Shown here one piece after another: positions 49,989 to 57,890 of a stretch of DNA of 64,000 bases (position 1 is its first letter; every line of letters begins with the position of its first letter). The notes under the pieces were generated by a model, which had not been told where the DNA came from, ran no database searches, and worked only from the letters and a program-made list of their open reading frames with translations. Both the position numbers and the translations under genes were made by a program. The DNA is from Streptomyces longisporoflavus. GTDB taxonomy: Bacteria > Actinomycetota > Actinomycetes > Streptomycetales > Streptomycetaceae. Where the stretch lies: the NCBI RefSeq assembly GCF_014649775.1, contig NZ_BMTR01000009.1:248001-312000 (forward strand), given 5' to 3'.

Positions 49989-51074
49989 TCAACCGATCTC
50001 CGCCCCAAAAGCGCTGAGCGCCTCAGGCACCGGCTGGAAGAACGTCTCCCCGCCGGCACTGCAGTCACCGCTGCCACCGGAGGTCAGACCCAGCGCGGTG
50101 TCGCCCGCGAAGAGCGCGCCGCCGCTGTCACCGGGTTCGGCGCAGACGTCGGTCTGGATGAGTCCGTTGACGACGTCGCCGTTGCCGTAGTTCACGGTGG
50201 CGTCGAGACCGGTGACCGTGCCGTCGTGCAGCTGCGTGGTCGAGCCGCTGCGCTGCACCTTCTGGCCCACCGTCGCGTCGCCCGCCTTGGTGATGGCCTG
50301 CGTCGAGCCGTTGTAGAGGTTCACCTCGCTCGGGTGCGCGGTGTCGCCGCTGTACTTGACGATGCCGTAGTCGTTCTCGGGGAAGCTGGAGCCCGCGTTC
50401 TCACCGATGGCCGGACCGCCCTGCTCCTCCGACCAGCTGGTCACGGCCTCGGTGCAGTGGCCGGCGGTCAGGAAGTGCGGAGCGCCGTCCTTGACCACGT
50501 TGAAGCCGAGCGAGCAGCGGCTGCCACCGCCCCAGATGGCGTCGCCACCCGCGATGAAGGGCTTGAACTCCCCCTTGCTGTGCTTCAGTTCGGCCTTCGA
50601 GCCGAGCTTCTTCACGACCGCGCCGAGCTTGTCGAGCGAGGCGCCCTTGACCGTACGGTCCGCCGTGACGACGACCTTGTTGGTGGCCGGGTCGACCGCC
50701 CACGAGGTGCCGGGGATGGACGCCTTGTCGCTGAGCGTCGAACGGGCGCTCTTCAGCTCGGCGAGGGAGTGCTCGACGATTCTCGCCTTGGCTCCCGCCG
50801 ACTGAACCGTCTCGGCCGCACTCTTGTCGAGGACGTTCACGACGAGGTTCTTGGCCTTGGCGTCGTAGTACGTTCCGGCCGCGTCGAGGCCGAGGTCCTT
50901 TCCGAGCGACGAGGCGAGCTTTCCGGCCTTCGCGACCGAGAGGGTGTCCGGCGTGGGGGTCGGGGCACTCTCACTCGCGTTCGCAGTCTGGAAGGTGATT
51001 CCGGCGGCGATCAGCGCGGTGATGCCCGCACCTGCCACGGTGGCACGTCGCTTGGATATGCGTCGGTGCTTCAA
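49989..51074 (-). CDS. Secreted streptogrisin-type S1 serine protease with long prodomain
   Basis: A TTG start at 51074 is set by AGGAGG seven bases upstream (LKHRRISKRRATVAGAGITA). The 361-residue preproprotease has a signal peptide ending near TANAS and an alpha-lytic-type prodomain (LASSLGKDLGLDAAGTYYDA to about residue 170). The catalytic triad is in FLTAGHCTEA, NDYGIVKYS and EPGDSGGALF. Disulfide cysteines flank the His and Ser. It should be secreted, self-cleaved and act outside the cell. Confidence 0.93.
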   Translation of the reverse strand: MKHRRISKRRATVAGAGITALIAAGITFQTANASESAPTPTPDTLSVAKAGKLASSLGKDLGLDAAGTYYDAKAKNLVVNVLDKSAAETVQSAGAKARIVEHSLAELKSARSTLSDKASIPGTSWAVDPATNKVVVTADRTVKGASLDKLGAVVKKLGSKAELKHSKGEFKPFIAGGDAIWGGGSRCSLGFNVVKDGAPHFLTAGHCTEAVTSWSEEQGGPAIGENAGSSFPENDYGIVKYSGDTAHPSEVNLYNGSTQAITKAGDATVGQKVQRSGSTTQLHDGTVTGLDATVNYGNGDVVNGLIQTDVCAEPGDSGGALFAGDTALGLTSGGSGDCSAGGETFFQPVPEALSAFGAEIG

Positions 51075-51349
51075 CTCACGTCCTCCTGTGGGGGGTCGGC
51101 CCGTTCGGTGTGGGGACCTGGGGACCGGAAGGCGTACCGGCACGGAGTCGCACACGCTGGGAAAGCCGCGTCCATGCCAAATGGTGCGGCCCACTATCCC
51201 GATACCGTCTGGTAGCACACAAGGTCTACTTCAGGACGCGCACGCGACAATCACTGTGCGCCCTCTGTGTCTTCACGGACGCCGGTCCCGCCACGTCGGT
51301 CCCCGCTGCAAACACCCCGTGCGAGCGAGTGATCGGCAGCGGGTAAGGA

Positions 51350-52297
51350 CTAGTCCTGTCCGGTTTTCGATGCTCCCGGAGCGGCCGGGTCTCCGGCTTC
51401 CGAATCCGCCGTACCGAATTCCGGCAGCGCGGGAACGGACGAACCGGACACGGCGGCAGGCGGTTCGGGCACGGCGGCGGGCGGTCCGGGAGCGGCGGCA
51501 GCGGGCGGTCCGGACGTCTCGGCCGACGGCTGCTGGGCCTGCGTGGACCGCTCCAGGAAGCGCAACAGCTCGACGGGGAAGGGCAGCACGAGGGTGGAGT
51601 TCTTCTCGGCGGCGACCGCCACCACGGTCTGCAACAGCCGCAGCTGGAGCGCGGCCGGCTCCTCCGCCATCTCGTGCGCGGCCTCGGCCAGCTTCTTGGA
51701 GGCCTGCAGTTCGGCGTCCGCGTTGATCACCCGGGCCCGCCGCTCGCGGTCGGCCTCGGCCTGCCGGGCCATGGACCGCTTCATCGTCTCCGGGAGCGAC
51801 ACGTCCTTGATCTCGACCCGGTCGATCTGCACCCCCCACCCCACGGCGGGAGAGTCGATCATCAGCTCCAGGCCCTGGTTGAGCTTCTCGCGGTTGGAGA
51901 GCAGATCGTCCAGGTCGCTCTTGCCGATGATGGAGCGCAGCGAGGTCTGCGCCATCTGCGAGACCGCGAAGCGGTAGTCCTCCACCTGGATGACGGCCTC
52001 GGTCGCGTCGATCACCTTGAAGTAGATGACCGCGTCGACGCGCACCGTGACGTTGTCCCGCGTGATGCCGTCCTGCGCCGGGACCGGCATCGTCACGATC
52101 TGCATGTTCACCTTACGGAGCCGGTCGACGAACGGCACGATCATCGTGAACCCCGGGCCGCGCACCGAGCGCTGCAGCTTGCCGAGCCGGAGCACCACGC
52201 CCCGTTCGTACTGTTTGACGACACGCGCCGCGGCCATCACATAGACCGCTCCGGCACATCCGACGGCCACTCCCGCCGCCACCAGCTCCTCGACCAT
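51350..52297 (-). CDS. SPFH/Band-7 (slipin/stomatin-like) membrane protein
   Basis: MVEELVAAGVAVGCAGAVYV begins a 315-residue protein with one N-terminal helix and an SPFH domain (VKQYERGVVLRLGKLQRSVR, GPGFTMIVPFVDRLRKVNMQ, VTMPVPAQDGITRDNVTVRV). A coiled-coil with ARQAEADRERRARVINADAE follows, then STLVLPFPVELLRFL and a Pro/Ala-rich tail. Slipins form membrane microdomain scaffolds and often work with an NfeD-type protease, but none is adjacent. Instead streptogrisin genes lie on both sides. Confidence 0.93.
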   Translation of the reverse strand: MVEELVAAGVAVGCAGAVYVMAAARVVKQYERGVVLRLGKLQRSVRGPGFTMIVPFVDRLRKVNMQIVTMPVPAQDGITRDNVTVRVDAVIYFKVIDATEAVIQVEDYRFAVSQMAQTSLRSIIGKSDLDDLLSNREKLNQGLELMIDSPAVGWGVQIDRVEIKDVSLPETMKRSMARQAEADRERRARVINADAELQASKKLAEAAHEMAEEPAALQLRLLQTVVAVAAEKNSTLVLPFPVELLRFLERSTQAQQPSAETSGPPAAAAPGPPAAVPEPPAAVSGSSVPALPEFGTADSEAGDPAAPGASKTGQD

Positions 52298-52402
52298 GCC
52301 GGCCCCCGGGGTCCGAATTGAGCGTGTTGGGCGTGCCCTTCGAAGGTAGCGCCGCACGGCGCGCAAAGGGAGACGCGCGCAAGGGGAGACGGGAGACAGG
52401 AC

Positions 52403-52436
52403 GGAGCCCCCGCCCGGGTTCCCGGACGAGGGCTCC
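52403..52436 (-). terminator. Two-part hairpin after the second streptogrisin gene
   Basis: GGAGCCC (52403-52409) pairs with GGGCTCC (52430-52436), and CCGGG (52414-52418) pairs with CCCGG (52421-52425) inside. It starts 34 bases downstream of the protease stop. Confidence 0.7.
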
Positions 52437-52469
52437 TGCGCTGCTGGCTGCAGACCGGTCGTACGTGGA

Positions 52470-53363
52470 TCAGTAGACGCTCACGCCGTACGCGCTCAGC
52501 GCCTCGGTGACCGGCTGGAAGAAGGTCGTGCCGCCCGAGGAGCAGTTGCCGCTGCCGCCCGAGGTGAGACCGAGCGCCTTGGTCCCCGCGTAGAGCGGGC
52601 CGCCGCTGTCGCCGGGCTCCGCGCAGACCGTGGTCTTGATCATGCCGTAGACGACGTCGCCGCCGCCGTAGTTGACGGTCGCGTTCAGGCCGGTGACCCT
52701 GCCGCTGTGGGTACCGGTGGTCGAGCCGCGCCGGGTGACGGTCTGCCCCACGGTGGGGTTGCCCGCGCTGGTGATGTCCTGGCCGCCGACCGTGCCGGGG
52801 TGGTTGGTCGAGGAGTACTTGACGATGCCGTAGTCGTTCGTCGGGAAGCTTGATCCCGTCGTGGACCCGACCACGGTGGTGCGCCCGGAGTTGGACCACC
52901 AGGTGCCGGCTCCGTCGGTGCAGTGACCGGCGGTGAGGAAGTAGTAGGTGCTGCCGCTGCGGACGTTGAAGCCGAGCGAGCAGCGCCAGCTGGACGCGTA
53001 GATCGCGTCGCCGCCGGAGATCAGCTTGCTGAACTTGCCGGGAGTGCGCTCGACCTTGAGGGCGCCCGCATTGCTGCCCGCCGCCTCCCTGATCTTGGCG
53101 ATCTCGGCCTTGGAGACGGTGCTGTCGGCGGTGACGACAAGACGGTTCGTCGCCTTGTCGACGCTCCACGCGGTGCCTGCGACATCCGCGTCGAGTACCG
53201 CGTCGCTCGCCTTGGTGAGCTGCGCCGAGCTGAAGGTGGTGACGTCATTGGCGTTCGCAGCGGGGACGGCGAGCGCGCCGGCGGCCACAAGTCCGGTGGC
53301 CACGGCGAGCAGACGAGTACGTCTCGCTATGCCGCTGCGGGGGGTGGTGCGCTTGTTCCTCAC
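52470..53363 (-). CDS. Streptogrisin B-like secreted serine protease
   Basis: The GTG at 53363 follows GGGAGG at eight bases and gives 297 residues, close to S. griseus protease B. The signal peptide ends near PAANAND, and the short prodomain runs to about residue 110. The mature enzyme begins near ISGGDAIYASSWRCSLGFNV. The triad lies in FLTAGHCTDG, NDYGIVKYSS and EPGDSGGPLY. It ends with FFQPVTEALSAYGVSVY. It is about half identical by eye to the neighbouring protease and likely arose from an old duplication. Confidence 0.94.
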   Translation of the reverse strand: MRNKRTTPRSGIARRTRLLAVATGLVAAGALAVPAANANDVTTFSSAQLTKASDAVLDADVAGTAWSVDKATNRLVVTADSTVSKAEIAKIREAAGSNAGALKVERTPGKFSKLISGGDAIYASSWRCSLGFNVRSGSTYYFLTAGHCTDGAGTWWSNSGRTTVVGSTTGSSFPTNDYGIVKYSSTNHPGTVGGQDITSAGNPTVGQTVTRRGSTTGTHSGRVTGLNATVNYGGGDVVYGMIKTTVCAEPGDSGGPLYAGTKALGLTSGGSGNCSSGGTTFFQPVTEALSAYGVSVY

Positions 53364-53611
53364 TTGTTGTTCCTCCCGGGGGGAAGTCAGTGGGCCCGGT
53401 GGGTTGGGGCCCGTGAGGCGCAGCCAATGGGCAAAAGGCAAGCCGGATTCCGGATATGCCGTGCCCCTGACAAGCGCTGCTCGGGAGTATTCGGGCCGGG
53501 GACACCGCGCACAAGGGCACCTTTCGGCCGTCGGCCGTATACACGGCGACCGGCCCCGGCGGCTGTGGTACCTGTCGTACGCCCGCCGGGGCTTGGGTCA
53601 TCGGCTCTGTT

Positions 53612-54439
53612 TCAGACGAGCCGCCGGTCGATCAGGTTCCGCTCTCCGGCGGCGATCTCGACGTCAAGGGTGTTGCCCGGCGGCGGGAAGGGGCAGATGA
53701 AGTGGTCGGCGAAGGCGCACGGCGGAAGCAGCGCGCGGTTGAAGTCGACCGTCGTGCGCCCCTCGGCGTCCGGCGCGGCGGGCCGCAGGAACCTGAACCG
53801 GTAGCTGGACACCCCGCTGGTCGCGTCGCCGAACACCGCCCACAGGGAGCCGTTCTCCTCCACCGACACCTGGAGCGTGTGGTCCTTTCCGGCCAGGCGG
53901 AAGGCCAGCTCACCCCCGAGACCGAGCCCCCGCTCCACCCCGTCCGCGTTGCCGACCCTGACGGTGCGCACCCCGTCCACCGTGCTGTCGGCGGCGTACG
54001 GAGTGAAGCGCCCCGGCACCGCCCAGCGCGCGTCGTACCCGGTGGCCTCGATGCCCGCGAACGCGCGGCGCGTGGCGGACTCCGGGTCGAAGTCGCGTAC
54101 CGCCCACTGCCCTTCGCGCCGCAGCACGACCAGGCGGCGCTCGCCCAGCCCGACGCGGGCCGCGGCGACCGGGCCGGGGTCGGCGCCGAGGCGGGCCTCG
54201 CCGTCGAAGGGCTGTCCGTCGAGGGTGAGCCCGGCGCCGGCCGCCGCGGTCAGGACGATCTCGTCGCCCGCCTCGGTCCAGCGCCCGGGGATGTCCGGAA
54301 GCGAACCATCCGGGTGGTCCGCGAGCCAGTGGGTGCCGGTGAGGGAGAGGGGGCCGTAGGACGCCGACACCGTCTCCACCCGCTGCTCGTGCCAGCGCTT
54401 CCAGTCGCGTACCGCGTCCGTCGATCCGTCCGTCATCAT
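53612..54439 (-). CDS. DUF1684 domain protein
   Basis: MMTDGSTDAVRDWKRWHEQR starts a 275-residue cytoplasmic protein. The family pattern is seen in LTGTHWLADHPDGSLPDIPG, VRDFDPESATRRAF, GLGGELAFRLAGKDHTLQV and the C-terminal TVDFNRALLPPCAFADHFIC followed by PFPPPGNTLDVEIAAGE. The end resembles the ligand region of beta-barrel proteins in the family, whose function is unknown. It stands alone between protease and DUF5685 genes. The adjacent ATG at 54436 could be the start. Confidence 0.88.
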   Translation of the reverse strand: MMTDGSTDAVRDWKRWHEQRVETVSASYGPLSLTGTHWLADHPDGSLPDIPGRWTEAGDEIVLTAAAGAGLTLDGQPFDGEARLGADPGPVAAARVGLGERRLVVLRREGQWAVRDFDPESATRRAFAGIEATGYDARWAVPGRFTPYAADSTVDGVRTVRVGNADGVERGLGLGGELAFRLAGKDHTLQVSVEENGSLWAVFGDATSGVSSYRFRFLRPAAPDAEGRTTVDFNRALLPPCAFADHFICPFPPPGNTLDVEIAAGERNLIDRRLV

Positions 54440-54518
54440 GTGATCAACCCTTGCATACCGGTGCCGGGCAGGCGTCTTCCCGCCTGGAATCAAGGACTGA
54501 CCGGGGGCAGGGAGATCC

Positions 54519-55817
54519 CTAGAGGCCGCAGTCGCAGCAGGAGCAGCACTCGCAGCACGAGCAGCACCCGCTGTCGCCGCAGTTGGTGCAGCAGCCCTCG
54601 CGCTTCTTGCGGGACCAGGGCCCCTCGTAGGAATCGGCGCAGCACAGCTTGCAGGTGCAGCACAGCCCGATGGCGACCGCGCACCCCGCCCAGAACCCCC
54701 GCTTGCCCGGCTTCGGCGGCTGCGGCTCGAACCCGGGCCCGCCACCGAAACCACCCGGGCCGCCGGGACCGCCCGACCCACCGGGACCACCGGGCACCCC
54801 GCCTCCGTACGGATTCCCGCCGCCGTACGGATTGCCGTCTCCGTACGGGGGCTGCGGGCCGTACGGACCGCCGGGGGGAGGCCCGTACGGCCCGCCCTGG
54901 CCCGGCGGCGGCCCGAAGGAGCCGCCCTGATGTGCCGTCACCTCGTGCGTGTGTCCGCACGCGTCGGTCCCGAAGGCGCGGTCCACCGAACGCCCGAGTT
55001 CGTGCGCGAGCAGCTTGTGGGCGAGCTTGCCGTCGGTGAATTCGGCGTCGCGCAGCGCGAGCCGGATGCCGTGCAGTGCGTCGTCGGCGAGGCGCCGGGC
55101 CTCGGCGAGACCGGTGCCCGTGGCCGTCAGCGGGTTCCAGGCACCCGACGCGGCGTCAGCTTCCCTGTCCTCCACGGCATCCAGGAGGTGCGCGAGCCTG
55201 CCGAAGAGCCGCCCCGCCTCGGCGAGCGGTTCGGCGTTGCCGGGCCTGCCCGCGATGACGGCGGTGTGCGCGAAGGCCGCCGCGGTGGCGGTCTCGGTCG
55301 GCTCGGTGACCGTGAGCAGGGAGGTACCGGGACCCGCCAAGCCCTCGATGCCGACCTGCCGTTCGACGGCGTCGAGCAGGACCGCCGTGTCGAAGCCCAC
55401 GTCGGCGCCGGTGCGGGCGCCCGCCCGGTCCCAGCTCCGGGCGACCTTGCGGGCGGCGGCGGCCACCGGCCTGCGCGCCAGGATGCCGTCCCCGTCGACG
55501 ACGTGGTCGCGCACCTTGGCCGACGCGAGCACCAGCGAGACGGCCGCGGCGAGCCGCGCGCCCTCGCCCTGCGCCACGGAGGCGGTGCGCATACCACGCA
55601 GCGGGCAGGGGCCCGCGGTGCGACGCCACCCGGTGGACCGCTCGGCCTGAGCCTCCGTCAGGACCGAGATGATCAGGCCGTCGTAGTTGGTCACGACGCG
55701 GGCGAACTGCCCGTGGTCACCGCGCAGCGCGAGGCAGAGCCCGCACAGATGCGCCATCCACTGCGTCTTGAGACTCTCGCCGAGACGATGGCTGCAGGGC
55801 CTGACGATTCCGAACAT
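54519..55817 (-). CDS. DUF5685-type protein with a 17-cysteine tail
   Basis: MFGIVRPCSHRLGESLKTQW starts a 432-residue protein. The N-terminal helical domain (1-290) has cysteines at 8, 25 and 28 (HLCGLCLALRGDHGQ), a pattern kept in DUF5685. A Gly/Pro/Tyr-rich spacer with GNPYGGG repeats (about 300-370) follows. The last 55 residues have 17 cysteines, mostly in CC pairs (GLCCTCKLCC, GCCTNCG, CCSCCECCSCCDC). The tail could bind metal clusters or be cross-linked. There is no signal peptide. The function is not known. Confidence 0.85.
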   Translation of the reverse strand: MFGIVRPCSHRLGESLKTQWMAHLCGLCLALRGDHGQFARVVTNYDGLIISVLTEAQAERSTGWRRTAGPCPLRGMRTASVAQGEGARLAAAVSLVLASAKVRDHVVDGDGILARRPVAAAARKVARSWDRAGARTGADVGFDTAVLLDAVERQVGIEGLAGPGTSLLTVTEPTETATAAAFAHTAVIAGRPGNAEPLAEAGRLFGRLAHLLDAVEDREADAASGAWNPLTATGTGLAEARRLADDALHGIRLALRDAEFTDGKLAHKLLAHELGRSVDRAFGTDACGHTHEVTAHQGGSFGPPPGQGGPYGPPPGGPYGPQPPYGDGNPYGGGNPYGGGVPGGPGGSGGPGGPGGFGGGPGFEPQPPKPGKRGFWAGCAVAIGLCCTCKLCCADSYEGPWSRKKREGCCTNCGDSGCCSCCECCSCCDCGL

Positions 55818-56105
55818 ACGACTCCCCCGTGAGCCTGTTTGCGATCAACCGGGGCATCGTATCGAGGGGGACGTTCACCCGGACGCCCCGCCCGTCACCC
55901 GTACGCCGTGAAGAATCATATTTCACTCCCAGTCAGCAGCCGTACACAGCAGGACCCTTGAGGAGCATGTGAAACAGCGTGTTGACTCTGCACCAGTCCC
56001 GTCACGAAAACCCCGCGCGGCGACTATCCACTTGGCGCACTATCCGCATCATGGACGAACATGGGGATGCGGAACGCAGAAAGCCCGCTGTGAGAGGAGG
56101 CGTCC

Positions 56106-56549
56106 ATGGGATCGGTGCGCAAGGCGAGTGCCTGGCTTGGCCTCGTCGACGACAACAACAACGACGAGCGTTACTACGACGGCTATGACGACGACGGAGC
56201 CGAGGGACCCGGCGATGCCTGGGTGACCGACCCGCGCGTGCGGGTGGCGAGCGAAACCGCCGAGGAGGAAGGGCGCCGGATCGGGACCGTGACCCCGGAC
56301 AGTTTCCGGGACGCGCGCGGCATCGGCGAGCTCTTCCGGTCCGGCGTGCCGGTCATCATGAACCTCACGTCGATGGAGCCCGGCGACGCCAAGCGCGTCG
56401 TGGACTTCGCCGCGGGCCTCACCTTCGGTCTGCGCGGTTCCATCGAGCGCGTGGCGACGCGGGTCTTCCTGCTGACCCCCGCCGACACGCACATCGTCAA
56501 CGGGGAGGCCACGAGCCGTCCGACGGACGGTTTCTTCAACCAGAGCTAG
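56106..56549 (+). CDS. sflA: SepF-like division/tip-growth protein SflA
   Basis: The ATG has GAGAGGAGG upstream. The 147-residue protein has an acidic Asp/Asn/Tyr-rich N-terminus (DDNNNDERYYDGYDDDG) and a SepF core (RIGTVTPDSFRDARGIGELF, VPVIMNLTSMEPGDAKRVVD, FAAGLTFGLRGSIERVATRV, FLLTPADTHI). SepF anchors FtsZ to the membrane. Streptomyces have extra SepF-like proteins, and gene order plus length match SflA (SCO1749 from memory), which affects branching at growing tips. It is a single gene ending in an unusual shared terminator. Confidence 0.9.
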   Translation: MGSVRKASAWLGLVDDNNNDERYYDGYDDDGAEGPGDAWVTDPRVRVASETAEEEGRRIGTVTPDSFRDARGIGELFRSGVPVIMNLTSMEPGDAKRVVDFAAGLTFGLRGSIERVATRVFLLTPADTHIVNGEATSRPTDGFFNQS

Positions 56550-56550
56550 C

Positions 56551-56599
56551 GGGCAAGGCCGCTCACCGGAAGGCGTCAAGACCGGTGAGCGCCTTGCCC
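56551..56599. terminator. Long inverted repeat ending sflA and overlapping the acyl-CoA dehydrogenase gene
   Basis: The left arm (56551-56569) pairs with the right arm CCGGTGAGCGCCTTGCCC (56582-56599) over 18 bp with a single bulged C. Part of the left arm and all of the right arm belong to the last codons of the convergent dehydrogenase gene. The structure starts one base after the sflA stop. Confidence 0.8.
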
Positions 56600-57759
56600 A
56601 ACACGAGTTGATGCATTTCCACGGTGCCCTCATAGGTGAGCACCGATTCGAGGTTCGTCGCGTGCCGCATCACGGGGTACTCCAGCGAGATCCCGTTCGC
56701 GCCGAGGATCGTCCGGGACGTGCGGCAGATCTCGATCGCTTCTCGTACGTTGTTGAGCTTGCCGAAGCTGACCTGCTCGGGACGGAGCCTGCCCGCGTCG
56801 AGACGCCGGCCGAGGTGGTGGGCGAGCAGGATGCCCTTGTGCAGTTCGACCGCCATGTCGGCGAGCTTGGCCTGGGTGAGCTGGAAGCCGCCGATGGGCC
56901 TGCCGAACTGCTCGCGCGACTTGGAGTACTCCACGGCCGCCTCGAAGGAGGAGCGGGCGGCGCCCATGGCTCCCCAGACGATGCCGTAGCGCGCGTGGGA
57001 GAGACAGCTCAGGGGGCCCTTGAGTCCGGTGACTCCGGGAAGCACGGCGTCGGCCGGCAGCCGCACCTCGTCGAGGACCAGTTCGCTGGTGACGCTCGCG
57101 CGCAGCGACCACTTGTGCTTGATCTCCGGCGCCGAGAAGCCGGGGGTCCCGGTCGGGACGACGAAGCCCCTGATCCCGTCGTCGGTGTGCGCCCAGACCA
57201 CGGCGACGCCGGCCACCGATCCGTTGGTGATCCACATCTTGCGCCCGGTGAGCACCCAGTCGCTGCCGTCCTTCTTCGCGAACGTGCGCATGGACGCCGG
57301 GTCGGAGCCGTGGTCGGGCTCGGTCAGGCCGAAGCAGCCGATGATCTCGCCCGCGGCCATGCCGGGCAGCCACTGCCGCTTCTGCTCCTCGGAGCCGAAG
57401 CGGTGGATGGCGTACATGGCCAGGGAGCCCTGCACGGAGACGAGCGAGCGGATGCCGGAGTCGGCGGCCTCCAGCTCCAGGCAGGCGAGCCCGTACTGGA
57501 CGGAGCTGGCACCGGCGCAGCCGTAGCCCTCCAGGGACATGCCGAGCGCGCCGATCGAGCCGAGCTCGCGGGCGAGGTCGCGGATGCCGGGCAGCTCGCC
57601 CTTCTCGTACCAGTCGGCGATGTGCGGCAGGACGCGGTCGGCCGCCCAGCTGCGGACGGTCTCCCGGATCGCGAGGTCCTCCGGGTCCAGGAGGTCGTCG
57701 ATGCCGAGGGGGTCGGCGGGGTCGAAGGGCGGCAGGGGCGTGCGGCTGCGTGCGGACAT
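56563..57759 (-). CDS. Acyl-CoA dehydrogenase, glutaryl-CoA dehydrogenase-like
   Basis: The ATG at 57759 follows GGAGG at six bases and gives 398 residues. The fold begins DPADPLGIDDLLDPEDLAIR. Further segments are GCFGLTEPDHGSDPASMRTF, RKMWITNGSVAGVAVVWAHT, ARYGIVWGAMGAARSSFEAA, YSKSREQFGRPIGGFQLTQA and the catalytic Glu in LTYEGTVEMHQLVLGKALTG. The pattern matches glutaryl-CoA dehydrogenases, FAD enzymes that oxidise and decarboxylate glutaryl-CoA to crotonyl-CoA in lysine and tryptophan breakdown. No pathway partners adjoin it. Confidence 0.9.
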   Translation of the reverse strand: MSARSRTPLPPFDPADPLGIDDLLDPEDLAIRETVRSWAADRVLPHIADWYEKGELPGIRDLARELGSIGALGMSLEGYGCAGASSVQYGLACLELEAADSGIRSLVSVQGSLAMYAIHRFGSEEQKRQWLPGMAAGEIIGCFGLTEPDHGSDPASMRTFAKKDGSDWVLTGRKMWITNGSVAGVAVVWAHTDDGIRGFVVPTGTPGFSAPEIKHKWSLRASVTSELVLDEVRLPADAVLPGVTGLKGPLSCLSHARYGIVWGAMGAARSSFEAAVEYSKSREQFGRPIGGFQLTQAKLADMAVELHKGILLAHHLGRRLDAGRLRPEQVSFGKLNNVREAIEICRTSRTILGANGISLEYPVMRHATNLESVLTYEGTVEMHQLVLGKALTGLDAFR

Positions 57760-57890
57760 CTCGGGCCTCCGGCGGCGCAAAAACTAGCAGTGTTAGTTAC
57801 TTACGGCTCGCGCTGACGTTACGACGCGGGGTCGCGCAGGAACAAGGGCGGACGGGTCAAAGACTCCCCCGGCCGAGGGCCAAAAGCACG

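Noticed and set aside
54780..54900. Repeated CCGTACGG units, checked as a DNA repeat element
   Set aside because: They encode in-frame GNPYGGG and similar repeats of the DUF5685 linker.
55982..56011. TTGACT before sflA as a -35 box
   Set aside because: No acceptable -10 hexamer lies 16-18 bases downstream (CGAAAA).
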